Shown here in pieces: positions 1-9,515 of a DNA stretch of 64,000 bases. The notes under the pieces were generated by a model, which worked only from the letters and a program-made list of their open reading frames with translations, was not told where the DNA came from and did no database searches. The first letter of the stretch is position 1. Each line of letters opens with the position of its first letter. This DNA comes from Streptomyces aquilus (GTDB taxonomy: Bacteria; Actinomycetota; Actinomycetes; Streptomycetales; Streptomycetaceae): assembly GCF_003955715.1 (NCBI RefSeq), contig NZ_CP034463.1, positions 4,712,001-4,776,000 of the forward strand. The letters are read 5' to 3'. The position numbers were made by a program, and so were the translations under genes.

Positions 1-434
1 ATGCAGACCTCGATGCGGTGCAGGCCGACGGTCCGGAAACAGTGGTCCACGACAAGCGCCACCGCCGTCGGCATCACGCCACGGCCGGCCACCGACTCGT
101 CCACCCAGTAACCGACATGCCCCGAGCACATCGAGCCCCAGGTGATCCCGGCGACGGTCAACTGCCCGACGAGCCGCCCCTGGTACTCGATGACGAACGG
201 CAGCATCCGGCCCGCGTTCGCCTCGGAGCGCAGATGACGCACCATCTGCCGGTAGGTCGGGCGGTGCGCGATCGGCCCGCTGGGCGTGGGCGGCGGGATG
301 GTCGCCTCCCAGGGGCGCAGCCAGTCGCGGTTGCGCCGGTTGACCTCGCGCCACGCCCGCTGGTCGCGCATCTTTATCGGCCGCAGGACGACATCGCCGT
401 CCGCGAGCACGACGGGCCAGGATGGGCTGTTCAG
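1..434 (-). CDS. GNAT acetyltransferase, RimJ/RimL type (partial, C-terminus beyond window)
   Basis: This minus-strand frame runs off the left edge. The reading starts near WPVVLADGDVVLRPIKMRDQ and continues through FVIEYQGRLVGQLTV and HVGYWVDESVAGRGVMPTA, the beta-strand/acyl-CoA loop pattern of RimJ/RimL N-acetyltransferases. Such enzymes move acetyl from acetyl-CoA to an N-terminal or small-molecule amine; the substrate is unknown here. It is the last gene of the galU-moeA-moaC-mog run. The start is uncertain: a CTG at 434 overlaps the mog stop region and has a GGGGG tract about 7 nt upstream, while the first GTG in frame is at 410 with no visible ribosome site. No in-frame ATG or GTG lies upstream of the CTG in the stretch inspected. 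Family call is secure, start is not. Confidence 0.85.
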   Translation of the reverse strand, partial: MNSPSWPVVLADGDVVLRPIKMRDQRAWREVNRRNRDWLRPWEATIPPPTPSGPIAHRPTYRQMVRHLRSEANAGRMLPFVIEYQGRLVGQLTVAGITWGSMCSGHVGYWVDESVAGRGVMPTAVALVVDHCFRTVGLHRIEVC

Positions 435-967
435 CTCACACCCCCGTTGCCGGCGCCGGGTCTTGGATGGTCGCCGCCGCGGATCTGGTCGACGGCGTGG
501 GTCAGCAGGGGCTCCAGGACGGCCAGTCCGTCTTTCACCCCGCCGGTGGAGCCTGGCAGGTTGACGATCAGCGTGCGTCCCGCGACTCCGGCCAGCCCTC
601 GTGAGAGAGCCGCGGTCGGCACCTTCTCCCGTCCGAAGGCCCGGATGGCCTCGGCGATGCCCGGCACCTCGTGGTCGATCACCCTGCGGGTGGCCTCGGG
701 AGTGCGGTCGGTGGGCGAGATGCCGGTGCCGCCGGTGGTGACGACGGCGTCGTAACCGGCCTCCACGGCGGCGCGCAGGGCAGCTTCCACGGGATCGCCG
801 TCGGGCACGACCTGGGGCCCCTCGACGGCGAAGCCGAAGCTCTTCAGTCCCTCGGCGACGAGGGGGCCGCCCTTGTCCTCGTAGACGCCGGCGGCGGCAC
901 GGTTGGAGGCGGTGACGACCAGCGCGCGGTACGGCGCGCGCTCGGCGTCATGCGCCCCGGCGCTCAC
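431..967 (-). CDS. mog: Molybdopterin adenylyltransferase-like protein (MogA/MoaB family)
   Basis: A 178-aa protein of the MoCF fold. The family adenylylates molybdopterin before metal insertion by MoeA. The signature [18 protein letters not shown] and the later NLPGSTGGV loop are present. The GTG start at 967 overlaps the moaC stop as GTGA, indicating translational coupling. The length is normal for single-domain MoaB/Mog proteins. It sits directly after moaC and moeA, so a molybdenum cofactor role is supported by both family and context. MogA versus MoaB cannot be separated from sequence alone. Confidence 0.93.
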   Translation of the reverse strand: MSAGAHDAERAPYRALVVTASNRAAAGVYEDKGGPLVAEGLKSFGFAVEGPQVVPDGDPVEAALRAAVEAGYDAVVTTGGTGISPTDRTPEATRRVIDHEVPGIAEAIRAFGREKVPTAALSRGLAGVAGRTLIVNLPGSTGGVKDGLAVLEPLLTHAVDQIRGGDHPRPGAGNGGVS

Positions 968-1443
968 GCCCGGCTCCAGTCGCCCGACTTGCCGCCGGTC
1001 TTCTCCTCCACCCGCACGTCCGTGATGACCGCTCCCTTGTCGACCGCCTTGACCATGTCGATCACGGTGAGCGCGGCGACGGAGACCGCGGTGAGGGCCT
1101 CCATCTCGACGCCCGTGCGGTCCGTCGTCTTGACGGTGGCGAGGATCTCCACGGCGTCGTCCACGACCGACAGATCCAGTTTCACACCGGACACCGCCAA
1201 CGGGTGGCACAGCGGGATCAGATCCGGGGTGCGTTTGGCGCCCATGATCCCCGCGATCCGCGCGGTGGCGAGGGCGTCACCCTTGGGTACTCCCTCGCCG
1301 CGCAGCAGCTCGATCACGCGGGGCGAGACGAGGACACGGCCGCTGGCGCGGGCGGTGCGCGCGGTCACGTCCTTCTCGGATACGTCGACCATGCGGGCGG
1401 CGCCCGCCTCGTCGATGTGCGTCAGTCGGTCCTGCGTACTCAT
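964..1443 (-). CDS. moaC: Cyclic pyranopterin monophosphate synthase MoaC
   Basis: A 159-aa protein starting [21 protein letters not shown]. It carries the MoaC core, including [38 protein letters not shown] and the C-terminal KTGGKSG. MoaC converts 3',8-cyclo-7,8-dihydro-GTP to cyclic pyranopterin monophosphate, the first stable intermediate of molybdopterin synthesis. MoaA is not in this window, so the first step must be encoded elsewhere. The ATG at 1443 was preferred over an upstream extension because homologous MoaC proteins begin at this point. It lies 85 nt after moeA and is coupled to mog. Confidence 0.95.
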   Translation of the reverse strand: MSTQDRLTHIDEAGAARMVDVSEKDVTARTARASGRVLVSPRVIELLRGEGVPKGDALATARIAGIMGAKRTPDLIPLCHPLAVSGVKLDLSVVDDAVEILATVKTTDRTGVEMEALTAVSVAALTVIDMVKAVDKGAVITDVRVEEKTGGKSGDWSRA

Positions 1444-1528
1444 GCTGTGTGGCGCTCCCGGTCTCGGCCCTTCGCGGTGCGGCGCAGGGGCCTGCTGTGC
1501 GCGACACGGTACCGCCAACCAGGAGCGC

Positions 1529-2851
1529 TCAGCCGAGCAGGACCACCTCGACCTCGGTGCCGGGCTCGACGCTCTCCACGTCCTCCGGGACGACGATCAG
1601 CGCGTCCGCGTGCGCGAGGGCCGCGACCAGGTGCGAGCCGGCGCCGCCGACGGGGGTCACGGTGCCGTCGGCGTACGTCCCGCGCAGGAACTGCCTACGT
1701 CCCTTCGGCGAGGTCAGCGCCTTGCCCGCGGTCAGCTTCGCGCGCGTGCGCGGCCGGTGGACGTCGTCCAGTCCCATGAGGGTGCGGATCGCGGGGCGCA
1801 CGAACAGCTCGAAGGAGACGTACGACGACACCGGGTTGCCGGGCAGCGCGAGCAGGGGGGTGTGGTCGGGGCCGATGGAGCCGAAGCCCTGGGGCTTGCC
1901 GGGCTGCATGGCGAGCTTGCGGAAGTCGATGCCGCTGCCCGCCTCGTCCTCGTCCCCGACGTGCGAGAGGGCTTCCTTGACGACGTCGTACGCCCCGACG
2001 CTGACACCGCCCGTGGTGACCATGAGGTCGGCACGGACGAGCTGGTCCTCGATGGTGTCGCGGAGGGTCTCGGCGTCGTCGGCGACAGCGCCCACGCGGT
2101 AGGCGATGGCGCCGGCGTCGCGGGCGGCTGCGGTGAGGGCGAAGCTGTTGGAGTCGTAGATCTGACCGCTGCCCAGGCTCTCGTCGGGCTGGACGAGTTC
2201 GCTGCCGGTGGACATGACGACCACGCGCGGACGCGGGCGCACGCGTACGGTGCCGCGGCCGATCGCGGCGAGCAGGGCGATCTGCGGCGGGCCGAGGACC
2301 GTACCGGCTTCGAGGGCGCGGTCGCCGGCTTTCACATCGCTGCCCTTGGCCCGTACGTGCGCGCGTGCCTCGGCGGGCCGGTACACGTGCACGTGCCCTT
2401 CGGCGCCCTCGGGGGCCAGTGCGCGGGCGCGCATCCCGGTCACGGGCCCCTCGCCGAGGCCTCCGTCGGTCCATTCCACCGGTACGACGGTTTCGGCGCC
2501 GGGCGGCAGGGGGGCGCCGGTCATGATGCGGGCGGCCTGGCCGGGGCCCACGTGGAGCAGGTCGGCCTGGCCCGCCGCGACGTCCCCGACGACGTCCAGG
2601 ACGGCGGGGAACTCCTCGCTCGCGCCCGCGACATCCGCGACCCGTACCGCGTACCCGTCCATGGAGCTGTTGTCGAACGGCGGCAGCGAGACCGGCACCG
2701 TGACGTCCTCGACCAGGACGCAGCCCTGGGCGTCGAGGAGTTGCAGCTCGATGGGTTCGAGGGGGCGGACGGTCGCGAGGATGTCCTCCAGGTGTTCGTC
2801 CACCGACCAGAGGTGGTCCTGGCCGGTGGTGCGGGGCGCGGCGTTGCTCAA
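1529..2851 (-). CDS. moeA: Molybdopterin molybdenumtransferase MoeA
   Basis: A 440-aa protein with the MoeA domain order: N-terminal region with [11 protein letters not shown], the MoCF core with [17 protein letters not shown] and [18 protein letters not shown], and a C-terminal beta domain ending in VEVVLLG. MoeA ligates molybdate to adenylylated molybdopterin to give active cofactor. The gene starts 5 nt after galU ends, so it is very probably cotranscribed with it. Length and motifs are complete. Confidence 0.95.
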   Translation of the reverse strand: MSNAAPRTTGQDHLWSVDEHLEDILATVRPLEPIELQLLDAQGCVLVEDVTVPVSLPPFDNSSMDGYAVRVADVAGASEEFPAVLDVVGDVAAGQADLLHVGPGQAARIMTGAPLPPGAETVVPVEWTDGGLGEGPVTGMRARALAPEGAEGHVHVYRPAEARAHVRAKGSDVKAGDRALEAGTVLGPPQIALLAAIGRGTVRVRPRPRVVVMSTGSELVQPDESLGSGQIYDSNSFALTAAARDAGAIAYRVGAVADDAETLRDTIEDQLVRADLMVTTGGVSVGAYDVVKEALSHVGDEDEAGSGIDFRKLAMQPGKPQGFGSIGPDHTPLLALPGNPVSSYVSFELFVRPAIRTLMGLDDVHRPRTRAKLTAGKALTSPKGRRQFLRGTYADGTVTPVGGAGSHLVAALAHADALIVVPEDVESVEPGTEVEVVLLG

Positions 2852-2856
2852 CGTTG

Positions 2857-3759
2857 CTACATCTCCTCGGCTACGTAACTGCGAAGCCAGGTCCGGAAGT
2901 CCGGGCCCAGGTCTTCACGTTCGCACGCGAGTCTGACAATGGCACGCAGATAGTCGCCACGGTCGCCGGTGTCATAGCGGCGGCCCTTGAAGACGACGCC
3001 GTGCACGGGGCCGCCGACCTTCTCGTCCGCCGCGAGCTGCTGGAGGGCGTCGGTGAGCTGGATCTCGCCGCCGCGGCCGGGCTCGGTCTTGCGGAGTATG
3101 TCGAAGATGTGCGGGTCGAGGACGTAGCGGCCGATGATCGCGTAGTTGGACGGGGCGTCGGCCGCGGCGGGCTTCTCGACCAGGTCGTGGACCTTGACGA
3201 CGTCACCGTCGTCGGTCGGGTCGACGGCCGCGCAGCCGTAGAGGTGGATCTGCTCGGGAGCGACCTCCATGAGGGCGATGACGCTGCCGCCGTGCTGCTC
3301 CTGCACCTCGACCATCCGCTTGAGCAGCGGGTCGCGCGGGTCGATCAGGTCGTCGCCGAGGAGGACGGCGAACGGCTCGTGCCCCACGTGCGGGGCCGCG
3401 CACAGCACGGCGTGGCCGAGGCCCTTGGGGTCGCCCTGGCGGACGTAGTGCATCGTCGCGAGGTCGCTGGACTCCTGCACCTTGGCGAGCCGGCTGGCGT
3501 CGCCCTTCTTCTGAAGGGCGGATTCCAGCTCGTAGTTGCGGTCGAAGTGGTCCTCGAGGGGGCGCTTGTTGCGGCCCGTGACCATGAGGACGTCGTCGAG
3601 GCCCGCGGAGACGGCCTCCTCGACCACGTACTGGATCGCCGGCTTGTCGACGACCGGCAGCATCTCCTTGGGAGTGGCCTTGGTGGCCGGCAGGAACCGG
3701 GTGCCGAGGCCTGCTGCTGGGATGACAGCCTTGCTGATCCGAGGGTGCGACTGAGTCAT
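2857..3759 (-). CDS. galU: UTP-glucose-1-phosphate uridylyltransferase GalU
   Basis: A 300-aa nucleotidyltransferase starting MTQSHPRISKAVIPAAGLGTRF. It has the GalU nucleotide-binding signature followed by KEMLPVVDKPAIQYVVEEAV, and later VEKP and GGEIQLTDAL. It makes UDP-glucose from UTP and glucose 1-phosphate for cell-wall glycans, trehalose and glycogen-linked metabolism. It leads the minus-strand operon into moeA. The ATG at 3759 was chosen because the family core begins within ten residues of it; a much longer upstream frame is shadow sequence over the divergent gene. Confidence 0.96.
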   Translation of the reverse strand: MTQSHPRISKAVIPAAGLGTRFLPATKATPKEMLPVVDKPAIQYVVEEAVSAGLDDVLMVTGRNKRPLEDHFDRNYELESALQKKGDASRLAKVQESSDLATMHYVRQGDPKGLGHAVLCAAPHVGHEPFAVLLGDDLIDPRDPLLKRMVEVQEQHGGSVIALMEVAPEQIHLYGCAAVDPTDDGDVVKVHDLVEKPAAADAPSNYAIIGRYVLDPHIFDILRKTEPGRGGEIQLTDALQQLAADEKVGGPVHGVVFKGRRYDTGDRGDYLRAIVRLACEREDLGPDFRTWLRSYVAEEM

Positions 3760-3803
3760 GCCCGCAACCTTATCCGGTGCCTTTGCAGGGAATCTGAGGC
3801 TCC

Positions 3804-3815
3804 GGTTAATTAACC
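3804..3815. promoter_or_regulatory. AT-rich perfect palindrome in the divergent galU / cyclo-ligase promoter region
   Basis: GGTTAATTAACC is a perfect 12-bp palindrome in a very GC-rich genome, about midway between the divergent start codons at 3759 and 3853. It could be an operator or simply contain the -10 region: TTGCAG at 3783-3788 followed 17-18 nt later by TTAATT/TAATTA would make a plus-strand promoter. No protein can be assigned. Confidence 0.4.
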
Positions 3816-3852
3816 CTGATATGAGCGTATTGAAAGGATACGGGAGCGACCT

Positions 3853-4491
3853 GTGAGTCACATCGGACGTCCTGACGAGCCTGACAAGCGAATGTTGCGG
3901 CGAGAGTTCCTCTCGGTGAGAAGCAGGTTGACGGCCGATGACCTGCGGGGAACGGCGACCGCGCTGGCGGAGCGGGCGCTCGAGCTGCCCGAGCTGGCGC
4001 AGGCACGCACGGTGGCGGCGTACGTCTCGGTGGGGAGCGAGCCCGGCACGCTCGCGCTGCTGGACGCGCTGCGCGCGCGGGGCGTGCACGTCCTGCTCCC
4101 CGCGCTCCTGCCCGACAACGACCTGGACTGGGGCGCGTACGCGGGCGAGGGCTCTCTCGCGCGCATCCGGCACGGCGGGAAGATGGCCCTCTTCGAGCCC
4201 GCCGGCGACCGCCTGGGCCCCGATGCCGTGACCGCCGCCGACGTGGTACTGCTGCCCGGCCTCGCGGTCGACGCGCGTGGCATGCGGCTGGGGCGGGGCG
4301 GAGGGTCGTACGACCGCGTGCTCGCGCGCCTGGAGCGTGCGGGTGCGCATCCCGCGCTGGTGGTGCTGCTCTACGACTCCGAAGTCGTCGAGCGCGTCCC
4401 GGAGGAGGCGCACGACCGGCCGGTGGACGCGGTGGTGACGCCGTCGGGTGTGCGCCGTTTTCGTGGTGACGGGCGGGCGGCGGACCACTGA
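3853..4491 (+). CDS. 5-formyltetrahydrofolate cyclo-ligase
   Basis: A 212-aa protein with a GTG start. It converts 5-formyl-THF to 5,10-methenyl-THF using ATP. The family signature LGRGGGSYDRVL is near the C-terminus, preceded by LLPGLAVDARGMR, and the basic N-terminal RMLRREFL helix is present. It is divergent from galU and followed by a strong terminator-like hairpin, so it is probably monocistronic. Confidence 0.93.
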   Translation: MSHIGRPDEPDKRMLRREFLSVRSRLTADDLRGTATALAERALELPELAQARTVAAYVSVGSEPGTLALLDALRARGVHVLLPALLPDNDLDWGAYAGEGSLARIRHGGKMALFEPAGDRLGPDAVTAADVVLLPGLAVDARGMRLGRGGGSYDRVLARLERAGAHPALVVLLYDSEVVERVPEEAHDRPVDAVVTPSGVRRFRGDGRAADH

Positions 4492-4554
4492 ACGCTCAGG
4501 GGGCGTGCGGCGGTTGATGCACGCCCCGTGCTCGCGCGTCCCGCCCGGCGTGCG

Positions 4555-4592
4555 CGAAGGGCCCCTCCACCCGCGCGTGGAGGGGCCCTTCG
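4555..4592. terminator. Bidirectional hairpin terminator
   Basis: Perfect 16-bp inverted repeat CGAAGGGCCCCTCCAC / GTGGAGGGGCCCTTCG with a 6-nt loop. It lies between the convergent cyclo-ligase (+) and penicillin acylase (-) genes and could serve both. The T-run is absent, as is usual in Streptomyces. Confidence 0.85.
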
Positions 4593-4622
4593 GCTGTTCG
4601 CTTTCAGCCGTGCTTCAGCGGT

Positions 4623-7379
4623 TCACGGCTTGAGCACCAGGGTGTCGCTCGTGCTCTTGTCGACCGCGTCCTTCGTGAAGGACCAGTCCAGCAGCTCGCC
4701 CTTGACCCACTTGCTCGTCTGGTCGGTGTAGTGGGCGCTGTAGGCGTGCCCGGAGGCGCCGGTGAGGTTGATCCACTTCGACTTGTCGAGGTCGCCGAGG
4801 TTGACCACCATCCGCATCGACGGCACCCAGACGACGCCGTAGCCGCCGGCGGCGTTCCAGCCGGTCGCGTTGACCGTGGCCTCGCCGCCGCTGAGCTTCC
4901 AGGGGCCGCGGTTGAGGATGTACTTCAGGAAGCCGGGACCTTCGGTGCCGAGGGTCTGGTTCTTCAGGAACAGGCGGTGCAGCCGGCCCCAGCTCCAGGT
5001 GTCGATGTCCTTGCCGAGCTTGGCGGTCAGCTCCCAGCGGGCGTCGATCATGGCGCGCTTGAAGAGTTGGTCCCGGTTGGTGGCTTCAGGGCGGTCCCCG
5101 ACGCCCTGCGGCGTCTTCCACCAGTCGCTCTTCTCGTCGTCCATGAGGTTGCGCACGACCTCGAACCAGCGGTCGCCGCCGTCCGGCTGCGCCTGGTCGG
5201 GATCGCGCTGGCCGCACTCGCGGACCTCGGTCTCCTCGTCCACCGGGCCAGTGCTGTCGGCCTTCTCGACCCACAGGCACTGGCCCTCGACGCGGAGCTC
5301 CTTGGGCAGCTTGTTGCCGAAGGCGAGCTTGAGGATGTTGCGCCAGACCGCGTTGAAGTAGGCGGCGGCCGCGGAGTCGGCGTCCTGGGTGTAGTCCCAG
5401 CCCTCCAGCAGCTTCTGCGCCTCGCGGACGTCCTTGTCCTCGATGTCGATCTTCAGCAGCGTGGGCACGAGCAGCTTGGCGATCTCGCTGCTGTTGTCGA
5501 CCTGCATCTGCCGCATGTCGTCGGTCGAGATCTTGCCGCCGTCGTCGATCTTCGACTGGATCAGGTCGGTGATCCGCTGGCTGCGGGTGCCGTAGCCCCA
5601 GTCCGTGGTGAGCGTGTAGGGGTACTTGTCCGGGTCGATCACGGCCTGGTTGGCGGTGACGATGTAGCCGCGCGACGGGTTGTACTCGTAGGGCAGTTCA
5701 CCCTGCTTGATCCAGCCGGTCCAGCGGTACTTGGAGTCCCATCCGGGCTGCGGGATGGAGCCGTCGACGCCCTTCGCGCGCGTGGGGATCCTGCCGGGCA
5801 GCGTGTAGCCGATGTTCTTGCTGTCGGCGTAGACCAGGTTCTGCGACGGCACCTCGAAGAGGGCGGCCGCGGCGCGGAAGTCGTTCCAGTTCGCCGCCTT
5901 GTCCATGGCGAAGACGGCGTCCATGGTGGTGCCCGCCTGGAGGGCGGTCCAGCGCAGGGCGATGCCGTAGCCGTCGCCGCGGTCGGGTGCGGCGGCGTCG
6001 ACGGTGGCCTTCTTGCCGACCTTGACGAGTTCGTCGTCACGGTCGGAGAGCAGCGGGCCGTTGTTGGTCTCGCGGACGACGATCGTCTTGGACTTGCCGC
6101 CGGCGACCTTGATGGTCTCCTCGCGCGTGGTGAACGGCACCGTCTTGCCGTCGTACAGGTAGCCGTTGCCGCTGAGCTTCTCCAGGTAGAGGTCGGTGAC
6201 GTCCACACCGGAGTTGGTCATGCCCCAGGCGATGTTCGCGTTGTGGCCGATGACGACGCCGGGCATGCCCGCGAAGGTGTAACCGCTCACGTCGTACTGG
6301 CACTTGCTGGAGACGGTGCGGCAGTGCAGGCCCATCTGGTACCAGACGGACGGCAGCGAGGCCGACAGGTGCGGGTCGTTGGCCAGCAGCGGGCTGCCGG
6401 TGATCGTGTACTTGCCGGAGACGACCCAGGCGTTGGAGCCGATGCCGTTGCCGTTCACACCGACGGCCGCGGGGACATCGTCGAGGACGTCCTGGAGGCC
6501 CGCCAGCTGGCCCTGGAGGGCCGTGGAGGCCGAGGAGGTGCCGCTGGTGCCCGTCGCGCCGCTCGTGGAGCCTGAGGCGGATGGGGAGCCGTCCTGCTCG
6601 AACGTCTGGGTGAGCTCGTTGTACTGGCCCTCCTGGACGATCGCCTTGTTGCGGCTGTACGGGTAGTCCGGGTACAGGTCGGCGATCTGCTTGGGGCCGA
6701 GGCGGCTGGTCATCAGGGCGCGGTCGATCTCGTCCTGCATGTTGCCGCGCAGGTCCCAGGCCATCGCCTTCAGCCAGGAGATCGAGTCGACGGGCGTCCA
6801 CTGCTCGGGCTTGTAGTCGTTGGTGAAGCCCAGGGCGGCGTACTCGAGGGAGATGTCCTTGCCGTCCTTGCCCTGGAGGTAGGCGTTGACCCCCTTGGCG
6901 TACGCCTGGAGGTACTTCTTCGTGGAGGCCGACAGCTTGGTGTCGTACTCCTTCTTCGCGACGCGGTCCCAGCCGAGGGTGCGCAGGAACTCGTCGTTGT
7001 CGACCTGGCCCTTGCCGAACATCTCCGACAGGCGCCCGGAGGTCATGTGGCGGCGCACGTCCATCTCGTAGAACCGGTCCTGCGCCTGGACGTAGCCCTG
7101 CGCCATGAACAGGTCCTCGTCGGTGGAGGCGTAGATCTGCGGGATGCCGTAACTGTCACGCTTCACGTCGACCGGCCCCGACAGGCCCTCGAGCGTGATC
7201 GAACCCTTGGTCTGCGGGAAGGAGGCGCGGACGGTGCTGATGGACCAGTACGCCCCGTAGGCGATGCCCCCGATGATGGCCAATACCAGAACGAGGACGA
7301 TCAGACGGGCTTTGCGCCCCTTTTTCCTGCCGGACTTGCCGGGCTTCTGACCCGATGAGGCGGTGGTGTTGGGGGGCAT
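4623..7379 (-). CDS. Penicillin acylase family protein (Ntn-hydrolase)
   Basis: A 918-aa precursor. A basic N-terminus is followed by a membrane segment at about residues 26-46, then a small-subunit-like part beginning PVDVKRDSYGIPQIYA. A Ser/Thr/Gly-rich linker (about 264-290) precedes the autocleavage site GIG-SNAWVVSG, which places the N-terminal nucleophile at about Ser315. The large subunit has ANDPHL and GHNANIAWGMTN, typical of penicillin/cephalosporin/AHL acylases. The family hydrolyses amide bonds of beta-lactams, acyl-homoserine lactones or lipopeptides; the substrate here is unknown. The single N-terminal segment suggests the enzyme is membrane-anchored and faces outward. Start ATG 7379 precedes the basic/TM region. 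Confidence 0.92.
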   Translation of the reverse strand: MPPNTTASSGQKPGKSGRKKGRKARLIVLVLVLAIIGGIAYGAYWSISTVRASFPQTKGSITLEGLSGPVDVKRDSYGIPQIYASTDEDLFMAQGYVQAQDRFYEMDVRRHMTSGRLSEMFGKGQVDNDEFLRTLGWDRVAKKEYDTKLSASTKKYLQAYAKGVNAYLQGKDGKDISLEYAALGFTNDYKPEQWTPVDSISWLKAMAWDLRGNMQDEIDRALMTSRLGPKQIADLYPDYPYSRNKAIVQEGQYNELTQTFEQDGSPSASGSTSGATGTSGTSSASTALQGQLAGLQDVLDDVPAAVGVNGNGIGSNAWVVSGKYTITGSPLLANDPHLSASLPSVWYQMGLHCRTVSSKCQYDVSGYTFAGMPGVVIGHNANIAWGMTNSGVDVTDLYLEKLSGNGYLYDGKTVPFTTREETIKVAGGKSKTIVVRETNNGPLLSDRDDELVKVGKKATVDAAAPDRGDGYGIALRWTALQAGTTMDAVFAMDKAANWNDFRAAAALFEVPSQNLVYADSKNIGYTLPGRIPTRAKGVDGSIPQPGWDSKYRWTGWIKQGELPYEYNPSRGYIVTANQAVIDPDKYPYTLTTDWGYGTRSQRITDLIQSKIDDGGKISTDDMRQMQVDNSSEIAKLLVPTLLKIDIEDKDVREAQKLLEGWDYTQDADSAAAAYFNAVWRNILKLAFGNKLPKELRVEGQCLWVEKADSTGPVDEETEVRECGQRDPDQAQPDGGDRWFEVVRNLMDDEKSDWWKTPQGVGDRPEATNRDQLFKRAMIDARWELTAKLGKDIDTWSWGRLHRLFLKNQTLGTEGPGFLKYILNRGPWKLSGGEATVNATGWNAAGGYGVVWVPSMRMVVNLGDLDKSKWINLTGASGHAYSAHYTDQTSKWVKGELLDWSFTKDAVDKSTSDTLVLKP

Positions 7380-7621
7380 CGCTGTCCTTGCTGTCCTAAC
7401 GCGAGCGGCAGGGCGGGCTGTCCTTTTGAATGAGCGCTGGAGCAACCATAGGCGCAGGGCCCGACGGCACTTGACGCGGAGTCGGCAACCCGAATGGCCG
7501 GGCGTTCGATCTTGCCTTGAGGAGTGTCAAGAAATCGTCAAGAGTTAGGTAAGGTAACGAAGTACTTGGGTGCGGAGACCCGCCACTTCGTGTCCTATGT
7601 ACGTGAGCCCACGCGCGCGTG

Positions 7622-9157
7622 ATGCCCGTGGGCCAGGGAAGGGAACAGCCGCTGACCGTCCACGACCTCAACCAGCTCCTGCTCGTCTGCTCGCTCGTCC
7701 TGCTCGTCGCCGTCGCAGCGGTCCGGATCTCCTCGCGCAGCGGGCTCCCCAGCCTGCTCGTCTACCTGGGCATCGGCATCGCCATGGGCCAGGACGGCAT
7801 CGGCGACATCAAGTTCGACAACGCCGAACTGACCCAGGTCATCGGATACGCGGCCCTGGTCGTGATCCTGGCCGAGGGTGGCCTGGGCACGAAGTGGAAG
7901 GAGATCAAGCCGGCGCTGCCCGCCGCGTCCGCGCTGGCACTGGGCGGGGTCGCGGTGAGCGTCGGGGTCACGGCGACGGCCGCGCACTACCTGATCGGCC
8001 TGGAGTGGCGGCAGGCGCTCATCATCGGGGCGGTCGTGTCCTCCACGGACGCGGCGGCGGTCTTCTCCGTCCTGCGGAGAATCCCCCTCCCCGCGCGCGT
8101 GACGGGCACGCTGGAGGCCGAGTCCGGCTTCAACGACGCACCCGTCGTCATCCTCGTCGTCGCCTTCTCCACCGCGGGCCCCGTCGAGCACTGGTACGTG
8201 CTGATCGGCGAGATAGCCCTGGAGCTGGCCATCGGCGCGGCCATAGGCCTGGCGGTCGGCTGGCTGGGCTCCTGGGGGCTCAGGCACGTGGCCCTGCCCG
8301 CCTCCGGTCTCTATCCGATCGCCGTCATGGCGATCGCCGTGACGGCGTACGCGGCGGGCGCACTGGCGCACGGCAGCGGCTTCCTCGGCGTCTACCTCGC
8401 CTCCATGGTGATGGGCAACGCCAAGCTCCCGCACTGGCCCGCCACGCGCGGTTTCGCCGACGGGCTCGGCTGGATCGCCCAGATCGGCATGTTCGTCCTG
8501 CTCGGCCTGCTCGTCACCCCGCACGAACTCGGCGACGACGTGTGGCCCGCGCTCGTCATCGGGCTCGTGCTGACCATGGTCGCGCGCCCGCTCAGCGTCG
8601 TGCTCTGCCTGGTGCCGTTCCGGGTGCCGTGGCAGGAGCAGACCCTCATGTCCTGGGCCGGGCTGCGCGGCGCCGTGCCCATCATCCTGGCGACCATCCC
8701 GATGGTGAACGGCGTCGACGGCAGCCGCCGCATCTTCAACATCGTCTTCGTCCTGGTCGTCGTCTACACCCTGGTCCAGGGGCCGACGCTCCCCTGGCTC
8801 GCCCGCAAGCTGCGCCTGGGCCAGGACGCCGAGGCCGCCGACCTCGGCATCGAGTCGGCGCCCCTGGAGCGGCTGCGCGGGCATCTGCTGTCCGTCGCGA
8901 TCCCCGAGGGGTCGAAGATGCACGGCGTCGAGGTCAACGAGCTGCGGCTGCCGGCCGGGGCCGCCGTCACCCTCGTCGTCCGCGATGGAAAATCGTTCGT
9001 TCCGCTGCCCACGACGGTGCTGCGCCGCGGGGACGAACTGCTCGTGGTCACCACGGACCCGGTCCGGGACGCGGCGGAGAAGCGACTGCGCGCCGTGGGA
9101 CACGGGGGCAAGCTGGCCGGCTGGCTGGGCGCGAACGGCGCGGGGCCCGGGCGCTGA
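7622..9157 (+). CDS. Cation/proton antiporter with C-terminal TrkA-C (RCK) domain
   Basis: About 500-511 aa with 12 or so hydrophobic segments of the CPA1/NhaP2 type (LPSLLVYLGIGIAMGQDGIG, VVSSTDAAAVFSVLRR, ESGFNDAPVVILV). A cytoplasmic tail of about 130 residues ends in a TrkA-C-like beta domain (LPAGAAVTLVVRDGKSFVPLP). The DAAAVF and FNDAPV motifs mark the ion-binding helices. It is probably K+/H+ or Na+/H+ exchange for pH and volume control. The start is uncertain: ATG at 7622 is annotated, but a CTG at 7652 preceded by AAGGGA at a good distance gives a protein beginning TVHDLNQLLLVC and may be the true start. Confidence 0.9.
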   Translation: MPVGQGREQPLTVHDLNQLLLVCSLVLLVAVAAVRISSRSGLPSLLVYLGIGIAMGQDGIGDIKFDNAELTQVIGYAALVVILAEGGLGTKWKEIKPALPAASALALGGVAVSVGVTATAAHYLIGLEWRQALIIGAVVSSTDAAAVFSVLRRIPLPARVTGTLEAESGFNDAPVVILVVAFSTAGPVEHWYVLIGEIALELAIGAAIGLAVGWLGSWGLRHVALPASGLYPIAVMAIAVTAYAAGALAHGSGFLGVYLASMVMGNAKLPHWPATRGFADGLGWIAQIGMFVLLGLLVTPHELGDDVWPALVIGLVLTMVARPLSVVLCLVPFRVPWQEQTLMSWAGLRGAVPIILATIPMVNGVDGSRRIFNIVFVLVVVYTLVQGPTLPWLARKLRLGQDAEAADLGIESAPLERLRGHLLSVAIPEGSKMHGVEVNELRLPAGAAVTLVVRDGKSFVPLPTTVLRRGDELLVVTTDPVRDAAEKRLRAVGHGGKLAGWLGANGAGPGR

Positions 9158-9515
9158 CGGGGGCGAAGGCGGGGCGCGCCTGGGCGTGCGCGGGGGCGCC
9201 CGGACGGAGCGTGCGCGACGCGCTTCAGCGCACTCCATGTCATTAAGGGCGTGTTTCGCACAGTTCACACCCTTCCTAATCGCAGGTGAACACCGCCCAT
9301 GGTGCTCGTTTTCACAGGAGCATCAGCCGTTGATCCCTGTACGATGAAGGCGCACCCTGATCGAACCAACTCTGCCTGACGCAGAGCTGGCGCGACCGTA
9401 TGGCGGCCGGGACACCCTCGCAGTGGGCGCCGGTATCTACCGCAGTTCCGCGCATGAGGACAGCTCTCGGCGCCCCCGCACGGGCGCGCTACCAGGCGGC
9501 AGAAAGGCACGGGCC
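9158..9515. other. Intergenic region without a recognisable gene
   Basis: 358 nt between the antiporter and the MFS gene. I see no coding pattern. It must hold the MFS promoter, but no convincing -35/-10 pair stands out. An imperfect inverted repeat CACCGCCCATGGTG lies near 9287-9302. Confidence 0.5.

Noticed and set aside
7541..7560. Iron-box-like TTAGGTAAGGTAAC upstream of the antiporter
   Set aside because: Only the first half resembles the DmdR/IdeR 19-bp box and the dyad is missing. It is more likely part of a promoter.
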